A stretch of DNA of 64,000 bases, taken from Schistocerca nitens (taxonomy: Eukaryota > Arthropoda > Insecta > Orthoptera > Acrididae). The position numbers were made by a program, and so were the translations under genes. Positions 11,690-23,195 of the stretch are shown here, piece after piece (positions within the stretch are counted from its first letter, which is position 1; each line of letters opens with the position of its first letter). The notes under the pieces are model-generated. The model did not search any database, was not told the DNA's origin, and saw only the letters and a program-made list of their open reading frames with translations. The stretch is from positions 618,627,000 to 618,690,999 of the forward strand of contig NC_064617.1 of assembly GCF_023898315.1 (NCBI RefSeq), in the 5' to 3' direction.

Positions 11690-14600
11690 GATGACCCAGA
11701 ACCGAGTACATCCCAAGCGTCAAACACCACACGCCCAATGTAAGCCTTCCGCATTGGTCGTGGGGGCACGAAAACGGTTCAGTCGATACGTAAAAGTATA
11801 CATATCCACGTACAACGAAGGGCTGGATCTGAAAGAAGAGCAGTGTGCTGATTCAAGAAAGTGTGGTCAGCGAGAAATTGAGTTTGTACAAGCTGCAATC
11901 CAAGGAAACATACACAGCATGCCCGAGAATGCAATTATTGATATCAATGCTAGTTACGGATTAAGACCTATTCAAATGCATCTGCTGGATGAACAAGTTG
12001 CCAATATTGCCAATTCAAAATTGTAGAAGCCATACATGGATATACGCAGCGAATTCAGTCAGGTACGTGCCCTCATTCAAGTAGGAAACGAGGTGATAAG
12101 ATGCTCATTCCTCTTTGTGAAAATTTAACTGTTCCCTATATCCTAAGCTGGTAATTTTTAAAAGAACAGGACTCTGTAAGCTATATGCTAACATATGAAC
12201 GAAGGAAGGTTATTTGAAGTGACAGTGATAAAAAAAAACTCCTTTACGTGGACAGTGTTGCACAACGTTGAAGAAAACCTATTGCACATAACCAGCCACT
12301 ATACTCGATCAAACTACCCATGTATAGTTGAAAACGGTGAAAGTGAGGTCGACTACGTAAGAAATAAACATAGATGCAAAGGTCACCGAATCGAGTTTTC
12401 TCAGTGGTAAACAGCCACGAGAACTCGCATGGCTATTGAAACATTGTGCAATGATATTCTCCAAAAAGCCAGGGATAATTAAGGGATACATTTATGATAT
12501 GCTTGGAAATATTGCCGTGCTACTATTTGGTACCATGGAGCAAAATGACGGCAGTGTCTAAGGAGATACAGCGTATGATTAAATGAGGGATGATAGAAGC
12601 TTCCCTAACTCCCTATTGCAGTCTGTTAGTTCCTGTCCCCGAAACCGAAGGTAGCATGCGCCTCATCCTTGATGCGCGATATATCAATACGATTATTGTA
12701 CCATTGTGAACAGATACAAAAATTTCAAGGAGTACAATATTTAACGAGCTTCGACTTAAATGCTCATACCGGCAAGTCTTATTATCAGAAGTTTCTAGGA
12801 AGTATACCGCCTTCATTTTTGCTGGCCGAAATTGTCAATTTAGAGTGTCACCCTTCGTGCTCAAAGTGAACACCAGAGTGTTTATTGCGGCCTTAGATAT
12901 AGTCATAGGTCCTGAGTTGCTAGACAAGTTAACGCTCTATGCCGATGACTTATTTACAGCTACAGAGCTATGGCGAGAACATTTACAACTCATAGATTGT
13001 GCGCTAAAGATATTTGCCGAGTTTGGTGTCACGGTGAATTTAAAAAAGTCGAAATTAGGACAAGGGGAGATAAAGTTCTTCGGTCACATTATCTCGCCTG
13101 TGGGGATAATGACTGATCTGGCTTAGCATCATCCGATACGGCATTTACCTTACCCAAGCATGAAGAAACAGTTACTAGCTTTCCTATGCCTAGTGTTCAG
13201 ACGTTTTGTGCCTGTGCAGATGCCAACCAGTGATGGGCTGATAAACCTGCTAAGGAAGACACCATGGTTTTTCTCTGAGGAGTTCAAGACAACTTCTGAT
13301 AGAATCAGAGAGGCTGTAATCATGTCTGCATCACTACATCATCCAAAAATGACGAAAGCCTTTTCTAGCGACAGATGCTTCAACCTGTGGGTTAGGAACG
13401 TGTTTGTTCCAAGTCGACGAGACCTTGGGACAAACTGAAGTTACAATTATAGGTTTTGCAAATCGTGTCTTATACGGTTGTGACCGAGCTTATTCTGCAA
13501 CCGAACTTGAGATACTGGCTGTGGTTTGGGCACTAAAGAAGTACCATTGTTATGTGTATGGTAATCAGGTAGTGTTTTTCTGCGACCAGCAAGCTCCCAG
13601 TTTTATCCTGTCATGGAGGTTGTTACATGTCAGGCTAATCTGGTCGGTATTACACTTGTAAGACGACGATTTTGAAATAAGACGCATGAAAGGAAAGGAC
13701 AATGTGATGGCGGATGCTTTGTCGTATGTGCCAGAATGATTGCCCAGACCACAGAACTTGTAGAACAATCAACAGAATTTTAGATCCTGTTGATACAAGA
13801 TGCAAGTCGGAGACAAACATATCAGACAAGTGTAAGAACGTAAGCGACCTGCAAAATGCAGATCCCTTCTGGAAGAATGTAAAAGATCTATTAACAAGTA
13901 ATACAAAAAGAGATATTAGGAAGCAATAAAGCTGTAGATTGATGTTTTATTCCACAGCGATCACCCCGATTCAGAGCATTGCTGTATATGTATCAAAGCA
14001 GAGAATATACATAATGTTATCTGGTACACATTGGGTCACATTGGCATAAAGAAATGTGCAAGCAAAATAGCGACCTATTGCTATATTCCCAATTTGCATG
14101 AACCTACCAGGAAGTTAATAAGGACCTACCTACTGTTATATTACCAGTTCTCTTGAACGTGATAGGAAGTTAATAAGACATGTCTCGTTTGTCAAAGGGT
14201 AAAGCTGACAAAATGTAGTATGTTTAATGAACTACATACAATATAGCATCACAACCAGTACGATAGCAGCCGTTGATGTGATGGGACCCTCACCAACAGC
14301 TAGGGGGCATTAACTACCTGGTAGCTATTTATGTTGTATTCTCCAAGTACTTAAAATGCTACCATACTGGGAATCCTAAGACCACTTCCCTTGTTAGAAA
14401 ATTAATAGGTGACTAAATTCCACAAGTTAGGAAACCAGTCACCTTCTTGACAGACTATTCACTTTAAAAGCAATAAACAGTAGACTTTTATAAGAGAACA
14501 AGGTGTTAAACGCATTTTGATACCCATGTTTAACGCCAGAGCGAACCAGGTTGAAGGAATATTTAGTAAGTTTAACCGCTTTGTAAGAACTTACTCACCA

Positions 14601-15061
14601 ACACAGCATACTAATTGGGTGCAATATGTCCCTCTATTTGATAATATTTGTAATAATTTATCCCATGAGTCGACATGGTTCACACTCACTGAGCTCGTGT
14701 CATGTGAGATTGGCTGTAATGAATGGTTGAAACCATTACCTCAAAGTCATAGAGAGGAGGCGAGGGAAGAGAATGTGTATAAGGAGACAGGTTCAACTTA
14801 GTAGCTGAAAACACAATAAGCAACAGAGTTTGATACAGGAGTACCAAGAAGGCAATATGAGCTATGAGCTTACTGTGGACTCATCCTAAAGCCTCTAGCA
14901 TAAAGAAAATCAATAAAAACTGGCAGCTGCTGTATACAAGTCCACATCTAATTGTGAAAATACCTCATGAAAGTTGTACCCTCGTTGCTAATCCAAGGAC
15001 AGTGATGGTGAAAGGTCTAAATCCATACTGGGATTTAGAAATATTAATTGCCCCAGAATAA
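11690..15061 (+). pseudogene. Ty3/gypsy pol remnant (PR-RT-RNase H-IN)
   Basis: Polyprotein remnant in several frames. A protease-like zone lies at about 11,690-12,180 (IQGNIHSMPENAIIDINASYG), weakly supported. RT: VSKEIQRMIKWGMIEASLTPYCSLLVPVPE near 12,555-12,640 and TLYADDLF at about 12,932-12,955, so the YADD catalytic box is intact. RNase H: a TDAS-type Asp near 13,371 and YSATELEILAVVWALKKY from 13,490, then KGKDNVMADAL near 13,695. Integrase: a zinc-binding GHIGIKKCASKI (14,037 onward) and CLVCQRVKL near 14,190. The C-terminal region at 14,517-15,061 ends in an LNPYWDLEI-like tail. There are many stops and shifts. No env-like frame was recognised. Confidence 0.8.
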
Positions 15062-15116
15062 GTTGATACTAAGGGTGTGATAGCAAGAAAAACAAAGCTA
15101 TTATTTTTGTAAATAG

Positions 15117-15187
15117 CACAGGTCTGCGACATAAAAATTGTTTCAAATTTATTAAGCGATTTTTATAATGTTTTCAACGCTGATTTC
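15117..15187 (+). repeat. Left TIR of the DNA transposon
   Basis: Starts CACAGGTCTGCGAC and ends CAACGCTGATTTC. It pairs imperfectly with the reverse complement of 16,767-16,847. A further block, ATCACGTACAG at about 15,211, matches ATCACGTCAGG on the opposite strand near 16,735. Confidence 0.75.
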
Positions 15188-15326
15188 GGGAAAAATAGTG
15201 AAAAAATTCCATCACGTACAGTTATTTTACAAACTGCATGTGCAGTTTTACCTTTTTTCGATATATCATCATTTTAGTGAGTTTGAATTTTGGTGTTTAG
15301 GATCTCCATAAACTGTTATTTAGCCT

Positions 15327-16598
15327 CCAGATTCTTTGGATGATATAGATGATCACGAACCATTGGCTCAGCAAGGTGATAGCGAAGAAGACAGACATCA
15401 CTACGATCCTGGCACAGCCGATCCCGTTACAATCTCACAATCTGAACTGAACGATTTAGTTAGAGACCTAGCTAGGCCTTTCTAAAGAATTGGCAGAGGT
15501 TTTAGGATGTAGATTAAAAGATAAACATATGTTGGCTCTGGATACATCCTTGTTTTTCTTGTATCTTTCTTCTCTCAAGAAGGTGACTTGGTGTTTTGCA
15601 GTGATGTTCCTGGACTTATGGCACGTTTCAAAACAGAATACGCTCCTGATGAGTGGAGACTTTTCATTGCTTCTTCAAAAAGAAGCCTTAAAGCACTACT
15701 TCTAAATAATGGCAATAAGCATGCTTCTATACCAGTTGGACACTCTGTTCACTTGAAAGAATGTTACGAAAACCTTGAACTGGTTTTAAGCAAACTCTGC
15801 TATTCAGACCACAAACAGACACTGTGTGGTGATTTAAAAGAGATTTCAATGCTGCTTGGTCAACAAAGTGGCTATACAAAGATCCCTTGCTTTCTCTGTG
15901 AATGGGACAGTAGAGATAGAAAGGAACACTACATAAAAAAAGCTTGCACCTTGAGAAAGACCTTACGGGTAGGGGTTAAAAATGTTGAGGGGAAAAGCCT
16001 TGTGGATCCTAAAAATGTGTTCCTTACACCAGTTCACATTAAGTTGTAGCTGATGAAACAATGTGTTAAGGCATTGCCAAAGGTGAGTGTTTAGATACCT
16101 TTATGGACAGTTTCCTGGTTTATCCGAGGCAAAGCTAAAGGAAGGAATCTTTGTCGGACCAGACATTAGGAAACTAATGACAGATCCCAAAACTGTGGAA
16201 AAAATGGAAGCAAAAGAAAAGGCAGCTTCAACATTTTTAAATTAGCTGTTACTGGTTTCGTAGGAAACAAAAGAGATCCAAACTACAAAACAATCGCCGC
16301 AGACATGCTCGACAACTTTAAGAAGCTGGGTTGTAACATGAGCATTAAAGCTCATTTTCTCCCCTCACATCTTGACTACTTCCGTCCAAACCTTGGTAAT
16401 GTAAATGAAGAGCAGGGTGAAAGATTCCACCAAGACATCAAAGAATTGGAAAGAAGATATAAAGGAAGATGGAACGTCAACAGAATAGCGGACTACTGCA
16501 GGATGATAAAAAGAGATCGTCCTCAACGAGTCCACAGCCGGAAAAGCAATAAAAGAAGCTTCGACAGAAAGCGAAAGCTTTATTATAAGGAATTATGA
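15327..16598 (+). pseudogene. Transposase-like protein with EEQGERFHQD motif, broken
   Basis: A member of a protein family I recognise as multi-copy in arthropod genomes but cannot name. An acidic N-terminal part (DSLDDIDDHEPL, ISQSELNDLVRDLA) covers 15,334-15,480. The middle, open from 15,588 to 16,049, has CSDVPGLMARF, EWRLFIASSKRSLKALL, LCGDLKEISMLLGQQSG, a CFLCEWDSRDR zinc-like pair, and LVDPKNVFLTPVHIKL. The last part, open from 16,305, has LGCNMSIKAHFLPSHLDYF and NEEQGERFHQDIKELERRYKGRWN. RNase H-like catalysis would use the Asp in CGDLK and the Glu in EEQGER, with a first Asp expected where this copy has Ala at 15,669-15,671. The catalytic assignment is inference. Stops near 15,480 and 16,047 and shifts near 16,100-16,300 show it is dead. 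Confidence 0.65.
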
Positions 16599-16766
16599 GC
16601 TTAATGAGAAATGGAAGTGTACTGGACATGTAGTTTTGAACACTATTTATAAATAATATAAAATTTTGTACCGTTGGAAAAATGTGATAAATTGGTTAAA
16701 TTTTACCCAAAAATACTCCCTTTTTGTGAGAAAACCTGACGTGATAGAAAAAAAAATTGCATTTTT

Positions 16767-16847
16767 GAAATCAGCGCTTAAAAGTACATAAAAGTCAATT
16801 ATCAAATTTTTAACAACTTTCAAAAAATGTTTTTTTGCCGACCTGTG
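16767..16847 (+). repeat. Right TIR of the DNA transposon
   Basis: Reads GAAATCAGCGCTTAAAAG inward and ends GCCGACCTGTG. It is the inverse partner of 15,117-15,187. Confidence 0.75.
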
Positions 16848-16850
16848 TAG

Positions 16851-19240
16851 TTAGTGTAGGTACGGCATTTGTATTTGGTTGATTTGTATTTATGTATGTT
16901 TGTAGTATTAATATTTTTCAAGTTTTGTGTAATTTATATGTGTAGCGACATATTTAACCATGGGATGGAGATGATTTGAATACATTATATATGCATGACG
17001 TTGTAGGGGCCAATTTCGAATCCAGTTGAGTGGCTTTCAGTAAGCAAATATTGACGTACAGTGTGTGTGTGTGTGGGGGGGGGGGGCACTTATTACTTAT
17101 TTCCTGTTCTGAACTTCTGATCAGATCGCTCTGATGTCTTGTTTTGCTAGTAATTAAATTGCATTCGGGTTGAGATCTATTCTCATTTTCGACGTTTGAA
17201 CAAAGTGATGCATTTTTCGTAACTGTTACATTCATTCTAGAAGAAGCTTTCTTCATGCTGTAACGAAGCTTTGGAGAGGGGGGGGGGCGGTGGACGTGTC
17301 CTGTGTTTAAATATCGCACTATGAGGTTAGGTTATGGAATGACTCTGTATGTGTGATGGTAGAACCACTAGAATTATTTAGTCCAGATGACCTAATGGTC
17401 AGCTTTTCGAAATGGAAGGATGCTTAGTTATTTTCTGCAGCGTCAAAAGTAACGGTAAATAACATAATATAAATGAAAAGAAAAGTGACACCCAGATGTG
17501 AGCTACATTCTCTGTGAGCAAACGATCTTTAACGAACAAAATACTTAAAGTGTTTGTTTCCTTTCATCACGTACAATGTACGAACTTGCTGACGTAAGAG
17601 GACATTATAAGTATGACGCTCTGTACGAATGATTGGACTGTGAGTGACGCTAAGGAACATAAACTGCGTAATCGCAGCAAGTGAATGACTGACACATTAA
17701 TCAGTGATTTTTCAGTTCGCAATTCACGAGTTTCATTAGTTTATACGTCCCATCCAACTGAGACGAGTTAGAACAGACTGTGTCTACTCTCGAAGCAGCT
17801 GAAATCGAAGCATCTGAAAGTTGCGACCCCAGATGTACCATTACTGAATTAGTAAAGACTTTACGTCTGTAATGAACATTCGCCATAGTGTATACAGACA
17901 GTGAGGGCTAATAATGTGCACTGACGGATAGGAAAGTAACGCTCTCTGTTGGTCAATTAAAACAATTAATGCCTACAACCCAGAAATGCACGAAATATTG
18001 GACTGAGTAACTGCCTCATCCTACACACAAAAAATTTTCCACACACATAAGACTAACTGAGGGATGACTGGAAATTAATCATGACTTTTTTCAGCTAAAT
18101 CGACAATGCTGATAAGTATATTAGTGCTGTGTCGGTATTATTTGACGTTCAGGCGGCAGCAATGCCGGCGACAAGACGGGCGCGCGCAGGACAAATAGCT
18201 GATTGACCCAGGAGGCGAAGCCGGCTGCAACAGCTGACCACCGATGGAGCGTGGCCTTGACCCCACTTCATCGCAGCTCACCGGCCAACCCACTTCGATC
18301 TACGAGAGTCATTTCCCGTACCTTGAGTCAACATTGCTGACACAGATATCCGAAGAACAAAACATTTACGTATTTTGCTGCAAGATTGTAAGAAACCAAT
18401 TCTCCTACTTGTTTTGTTATACATGAATAATTAATCCATTATTTTCTCAAAGACTGTTGCACACATTTGCATTCTTGATATTCAAAGAACAATATAATGA
18501 GAACTATTGCAATGACTCCTTTTAACAAACATAAATTTATACTGGTACTTCATAATGTGAATTTTGAAAATATAGTTGCCAATTTTAATGGCCTGGTTTC
18601 TAACTAAGTATAACATTAATGTAAAAATACTCATATTGGAACAATCTGACCACTCCGGGATGGGTTTTTGTCGTTCTTGGTTTTTTGGGAGTGCCTGTAA
18701 TCCGAATGGGGAACTTAACAAGTATCTTTCGGGGGCGTGTTAAACTTCACCAGACTGTTTTCATTGGTTGCAGTAGTACAGCGAAAAATGGGCCAAAATT
18801 CATTTATATAATGCCCACGTAATAGCAAATAACAGTACAAAAACCTTATCTAATTGCTGTCTTTAAACACGAACTGATGATTTTTTTAAACGAAATTCTG
18901 TACTCACAGCCGATGTCATCGTGTGTACGTAACAATGCCTTGTGAACTGATTAGCTGATAACTGCTTAAAGCAGATGCATTTGGAAACCTACTGTAAATG
19001 TGAAACTGTATATCTGAAAACAATATATGCACAGATTAATTAATAACTGGTTAAAACAAATACAATTAGGAACCCACAGTTGATCTAAGTGTGTACAGAT
19101 AACAAAGGGCTATGAACTGTCATTTTGGTTTTACGAGTGGGCATTGTAACAAACCGTGATATAATTCATTGATGGACAGTATGTGTGGAATTCCGTCCAC
19201 AAAACTTCGTATATGTGGTCCACTCATCCCAGTGGGCCGT
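16851..19240. other. 3' internal part of the LTR element, non-coding
   Basis: No recognisable frame. It contains two G-rich runs at about 17,074-17,087 and 17,278-17,288, next to GT repeats. A GC-rich patch with CpGs lies at 18,150-18,300. If the flanking repeats are LTRs, this is the region between integrase and the 3' LTR. No good polypurine tract is visible before 19,241. Confidence 0.45.
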
Positions 19241-20463
19241 TTCACTAGTCCTCTGGGAACGGGAAATATTTATTTATGATTGACATGAAATTTTTATAGA
19301 ATAAAACGAACTGTTACTCTGTGTTCAAAACAGTCCTTTAAAAAGTTAATTATCTCTCTGTAACGTATATGAAGAACAGTATCGACACTTCATGATAATA
19401 AATCTACGTTTTATAAAAAAAGTACTGAGTACAATGAAAACAATAGAAATAGATTTTCATAATCTTTTTACTCTTGTTAGAATCGTGGCTGGAGACGTAT
19501 GTATCTTGTAACGTATTTCTGGTGTATGTATGTGCTAGTATTGACAACCAAACCACTTCAGTAGAATTAGCATCCCTATCTATAGGGATCCCCAGAGTCT
19601 TCAGACAGTTTCCATTCGAGCATTCGCACAATAATTACCTACTTAGTTACTAACTAGGCTGTTAAAGTTGTTAATGATGTTTTCAAAATTAACATTATAA
19701 AGTTTCCAAAATACCAGTACAAAAATTAACTGTGGAATTTTCAGAGATTAGTAACTTTCGGTGAAACGAATTGCGATTAGGATTATTGGCCGCCATTTGC
19801 AAGACAGGAGATTCTTTTTCTAAATTATTCCAATATTATATGGTGTAAACCCAAAAGAAGATGGTTTACAATTAATTTCTTGAACAAACAGACTAAAGTC
19901 AAGTTAATTTCATCCACTTTGCAAAGAGTGGTACCCATATCAAAACAGACTCTTGAGGTTACCACTTCACAACAATCTTTTGTTTAAGTGAAAAGATTTT
20001 TCACAGTTAAGAACACGTTCAGATATGAATTATTAATAAGAGTGTCACACTAAAACGTGTTTTTCCATGCGAATCTACGAAAGCATGAATTATTTTTCAT
20101 GCTAAAAGATATTCCATTACAACCCCCAGATGTTTCTGAAAGTAAACGGTTAAGGTGCTTCAAATTGACTTGTCCGTAATTTTTATTCAGTATACACAGA
20201 CACTACAAAGTGATTTGTTTATTGGCACTTCAATAAAGAAAGCCATTACAATACGAAAAATAAAATTACTTGCCTGTGGAATGAAGTTGTAGCGAATGGG
20301 TTGTAGGTAACTCATGTGACTGTACGATGTCTTATTAATATCATAAGCGTACTCACACCTATTGTTCAGTGACTCGTACACACACGATATGCACACATGT
20401 AAATGACACCTCACTGACGGTACAACGAAGCTACACACCAAATGTACACAAAAATTCAGTACA
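19241..20463 (+). repeat. 3' LTR-like direct repeat
   Basis: Aligns with 7,883-8,991 in the same orientation (7,889 corresponds to 19,247). It ends ..CAGTACA, homologous to the upstream copy's ..CACTACA. It carries about 110 extra bases around 19,590-19,740, either inserted here or deleted upstream. The apparent 95-codon minus-strand frame inside it is not a gene. Confidence 0.7.
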
Positions 20464-22149
20464 ACCCAACACACACTTTTCTGCTAATTCATTTGCTTTA
20501 GACATAGCACACTATTTGATTGTTAAAAATATGTAAAATATAAAATAGATATATTTTGTTCAACTATAACTATCGCATAGTCATTTTCATCCAGCTCATT
20601 CGAAACCCTGCTCAAGGTTATCTTTCTAAAGAAGTCAACTAAGAATTTATCACATTGTTCGACAGCTTATCATCGATTGATTCATTCGTCAGAAGAGTGT
20701 CATAATGTGTACACATATCTCCATAATGTGAAATGCAATTTTAATGGTGGGAGCAGCATCATAAAGTTACTGCTTGCGTGCGTAATAAGAGGACAGCAGT
20801 AAGTTAGTGGAAATGTAAATATATATAACAGTTAAATTAGACTTTTGGGAGAACTTACACATAAAGGAAAACGTAGAATGACAAGATGGAATTGGGTGGT
20901 TAATGATGATGGATATTTGTATGTATCTTCGTATGTATCAGTTACCTACAGGTTTCAGAGAATAAATAAATGTGAAGCTTTTTACTGAACTATGAGATCA
21001 CTACGGATTTCATTGTAGTAAAGGGTGGAAACATATACACTGAAACTTGCTCCGCAAATCCACAACACATAGTGCAAGATGGTAAGGAACTGACCATTTA
21101 TTGTAACCAAGAAAGAGTCTTGAATAATTTCACAAAACAACTGTACCAAATGTAAATATTCATATTACATGAGGAGAAATATAAGCGTATGTTATCATCA
21201 GAAGATAAGAAACTCTTCATTAATTAATTACTTTAGCTTAAAGTAATTATGCGCAGAATCAGCAACATATTTAAATATCAGTTGGGTGCTACGAACGTTT
21301 AAGAGGTGGCATTTACAACAAAACAACTGAAAAGTTCTCGTTTGGAAAAGTTAGGTGAATTTAAATACATGTTCAATCATGTTTTATTTATTACACTGAA
21401 TATATGGGAAATAGTCAAAATCGAATAATTTCTGGCATAACAAGTTAAAATTATGTGTGTGGCTGTTTAGAGTATATTACAATCGTCAATTGCTACACTC
21501 AGACATTACCTTTTATCATGTTTGGCACCGAAATTAACGGTACCTATGATACTTGAAGTTACAGTATATCCCAGTATATTACTTCGGGTAATATATTTGT
21601 CTATTTCCATCCATTATGACACCTAAATGGGTGAAATTAGTCGTTCACAATCTAATATACAAACGGAAATGCAGGCAAGAACTTATGCAAAGTCTCTGTA
21701 GGTTCACTCATGTTCTAGGATTGTGTTCTGAAACAACCAGTGAAGATCTGGATACGCGATGAATTAACTAACAAAGACTGCGGTTTTCATCTAACGAAAA
21801 TATGACGGTCATGTTGACGACAAAAAGGAAACCCACCGAAGGAGAGCAGTATACGAAGAAGAAGAACTAAATGGAGTAACTGCCATTAAATTTAGAAAGA
21901 CCCACTGAACTTAGTACAGCACATTTGGTGCGGTCCCTGCAATAACCCTAGTGAGCTGATGGAACATTTAGTGTGCCTGTTTACATTCATAGCCGATGAG
22001 ATATTCTGAAGCAGAACTGACATCAACATCATCAGCATCTTTCTTACGTCAGTAATCAATCGAGTCGATAGCAGAGTATTCCAGCGTAAAAACCCCAGAT
22101 ATATACTGACGGAAAGAAAATCGTAACAATTGTCAGACATAAGTTAAAG
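20464..22149. other. Anonymous AT-rich spacer
   Basis: No recognised element. An 82-codon minus-strand open frame at 21,892-22,140 has no features I know and is probably chance. Confidence 0.5.
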
Positions 22150-22346
22150 TTGGTAGTCACGTTTCTACATCTAAAGATGATATTTATTCAGATTTCGCAC
22201 AGGTGATACACTAGTGCCACTAGTAGCGCCATTGAGCAAATTAGATGTCCTTTAAGTGCACGCTGTAACGGTCGTTAGCGTTACTTATCTTTGAGATTGG
22301 ACATGGAGAGTTGATGTTGGTCAAGAATGCCTTTAAGACGCCAGAG

Positions 22347-22560
22347 CCGCGCGGGGTAGCCGGGCGATCTGGGGCACCTTGCCACGGTACACGCGGCTTC
22401 TCCCGTCGGAGGTTCGGGTCCTCTCTCGGGCATGGGTGTGTGTGTTGTCCTTAGCGTAAACTAGTTTAAGTTAGATTAAGTAGTGTGTAAGCCTAGGGAC
22501 CGATGACCTCAGTAGTTTGGCCCGATAAGGACTTACCACAAATTTCCAATTTCCAAAATA
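22347..22560 (+). mobile_element. SINE-2 inserted in Tc1-B
   Basis: tRNA-headed element: head CCGCGCGGGGTAGCCGGGCG, B-box-like GGTTCGGGTCC at about 22,411, body GCATGGGTGTGTGTGTTGTC and tail ending CAAATTTCCAATTTCCA. CGCCAGAG before (22,339-22,346) and CGGCAGAG after (22,561-22,568) look like an 8-base TSD with one change. Related copies lie at 26.6, 31.7 and 34.4 kb. Confidence 0.85.
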
Positions 22561-22729
22561 CGGCAGAGAAGTCATTAGCAACAACTCGCTGAGTTTGAAT
22601 GAGGTCGTGTAATAGAGCTGCGAAAAGCTGGTGGTTTCTTTTGTGCTACTCCAGAAAGACTTGGCAGTAATGTAGCCATTTACATGCTTGCTGGCAGCAG
22701 TGGTCATGGCACTGTACGGTCGCAAGAAG

Positions 22730-22930
22730 AAAATGGTTCAAATTGCTCTGAGCACTATGGGTCTTAACTTCTGAGGTCATCAGTCCCCTAGAACTTAGAA
22801 CTACTTAGACCTAACTAACCTAAGGACATCACACACACCCATGCCCGAGGCAGGATTCGAACCTGCAACCGTAGCGGTAGCACGGTTCCAGACTGTAGCG
22901 CCTAGAACCGCTCGGCCACTCCGGCCGGTC
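22730..22930 (-). mobile_element. SINE-1 antisense in Tc1-B, exact 10-bp TSD
   Basis: Full SINE-1 on the minus strand: the tail at 22,730 reads AAATGGTTCAAATTGCTCTG, and the head at the right end has the B box GGATTCGAACC (plus-strand reading) near 22,852. The target TCGCAAGAAG is duplicated exactly at 22,720-22,729 and 22,931-22,940. Removing one copy would restore Tc1 continuity, so the insertion is younger than the transposon. Confidence 0.95.
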
Positions 22931-23195
22931 TCGCAAGAAGACCGGGCTCCGGATGGCCACGTGACACAGCCTAGAGGGAGGACCATCGTGTTCGATGAAT
23001 GACTGTGACGCACTGTACTGCATCTGCAGCAGCAATTTGAGCAACAGTTGGCACCATAGTGAGACAAAGAATTGTTACAAATCGGTTACTTCAAGAACAC
23101 CTCCGACCCAGATGCCATGTAGACATTCCACTGACCCCAAACCACCACCATTTGTGGTTTCTGTGGTGTCAGGTGAGAGCTCATTGGTTGGTGGG

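Larger units (their letters stand above)
15117..16847 (+). mobile_element. DNA transposon with TIRs, unusual transposase-like gene
   Basis: A 1,731-base element with imperfect terminal inverted repeats of about 70-80 bases: CACAGGTCTGC.. at the left and ..GCCGACCTGTG at the right, with GCGCTGATTTC/GAAATCAGCGC at their inner edges. The trinucleotide TAG flanks both ends (15,114-15,116 and 16,848-16,850) as a candidate 3-bp TSD. CAC...GTG ends with 3-bp duplications are typical of the CACTA/EnSpm (CMC) group, so that is the best guess. It lies immediately after the gypsy pol end, inside the putative LTR element, and carries the broken gene at 15,327-16,598. Confidence 0.7.
7883..20463 (+). mobile_element. 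Ty3/gypsy-type LTR retrotransposon with nested insertions
   Basis: A gag-pol remnant on the plus strand lies between two direct repeats of 1.1-1.2 kb (7,883-8,991 and 19,241-20,463), which I take to be its LTRs. The upstream repeat ends in ..TACA followed one base later by TGG, where a primer binding site should lie. The order is leader, gag, protease-like zone, RT, RNase H and integrase, then a long 3' part. A SINE (10,328-10,579) and a DNA transposon (15,117-16,847) have inserted since. Roughly three quarters identity between the repeats, estimated by eye, points to an old insertion. The left boundary is uncertain. Confidence 0.65.
22150..23195 (+). pseudogene. Tc1-like transposase N-terminal half, split by two SINEs (Tc1-B)
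   Basis: A Tc1/mariner cut-and-paste transposase remnant. An untranslated leader at about 22,150-22,346 is followed, after a SINE, by QQLAEFE.GRVIELREAG-like sequence at 22,575-22,640 (helix-turn-helix start). A second SINE then interrupts it. Downstream of 22,941 come RRPGSGWPRDTA, TVTHCTASAAAI, VTNRLLQEHLRPR and PLTPNHHHLWFLWCQVRAHW, ending near 23,195. That is the DNA-binding part and the segment just before the first catalytic Asp. The catalytic domain is absent, so it was truncated as well as interrupted. Confidence 0.75.

Noticed and set aside
17061-17290. G-quadruplex regulatory region
   Set aside because: Single uninterrupted G-runs near GT repeats, not four spaced G-tracts; better explained as slippage.
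18150-18300. CpG island promoter
   Set aside because: Only a short GC-rich patch with no downstream gene.
16851-19240. env gene of the gypsy element
   Set aside because: No long frame, signal peptide or membrane segment could be read between the integrase end and the 3' repeat.
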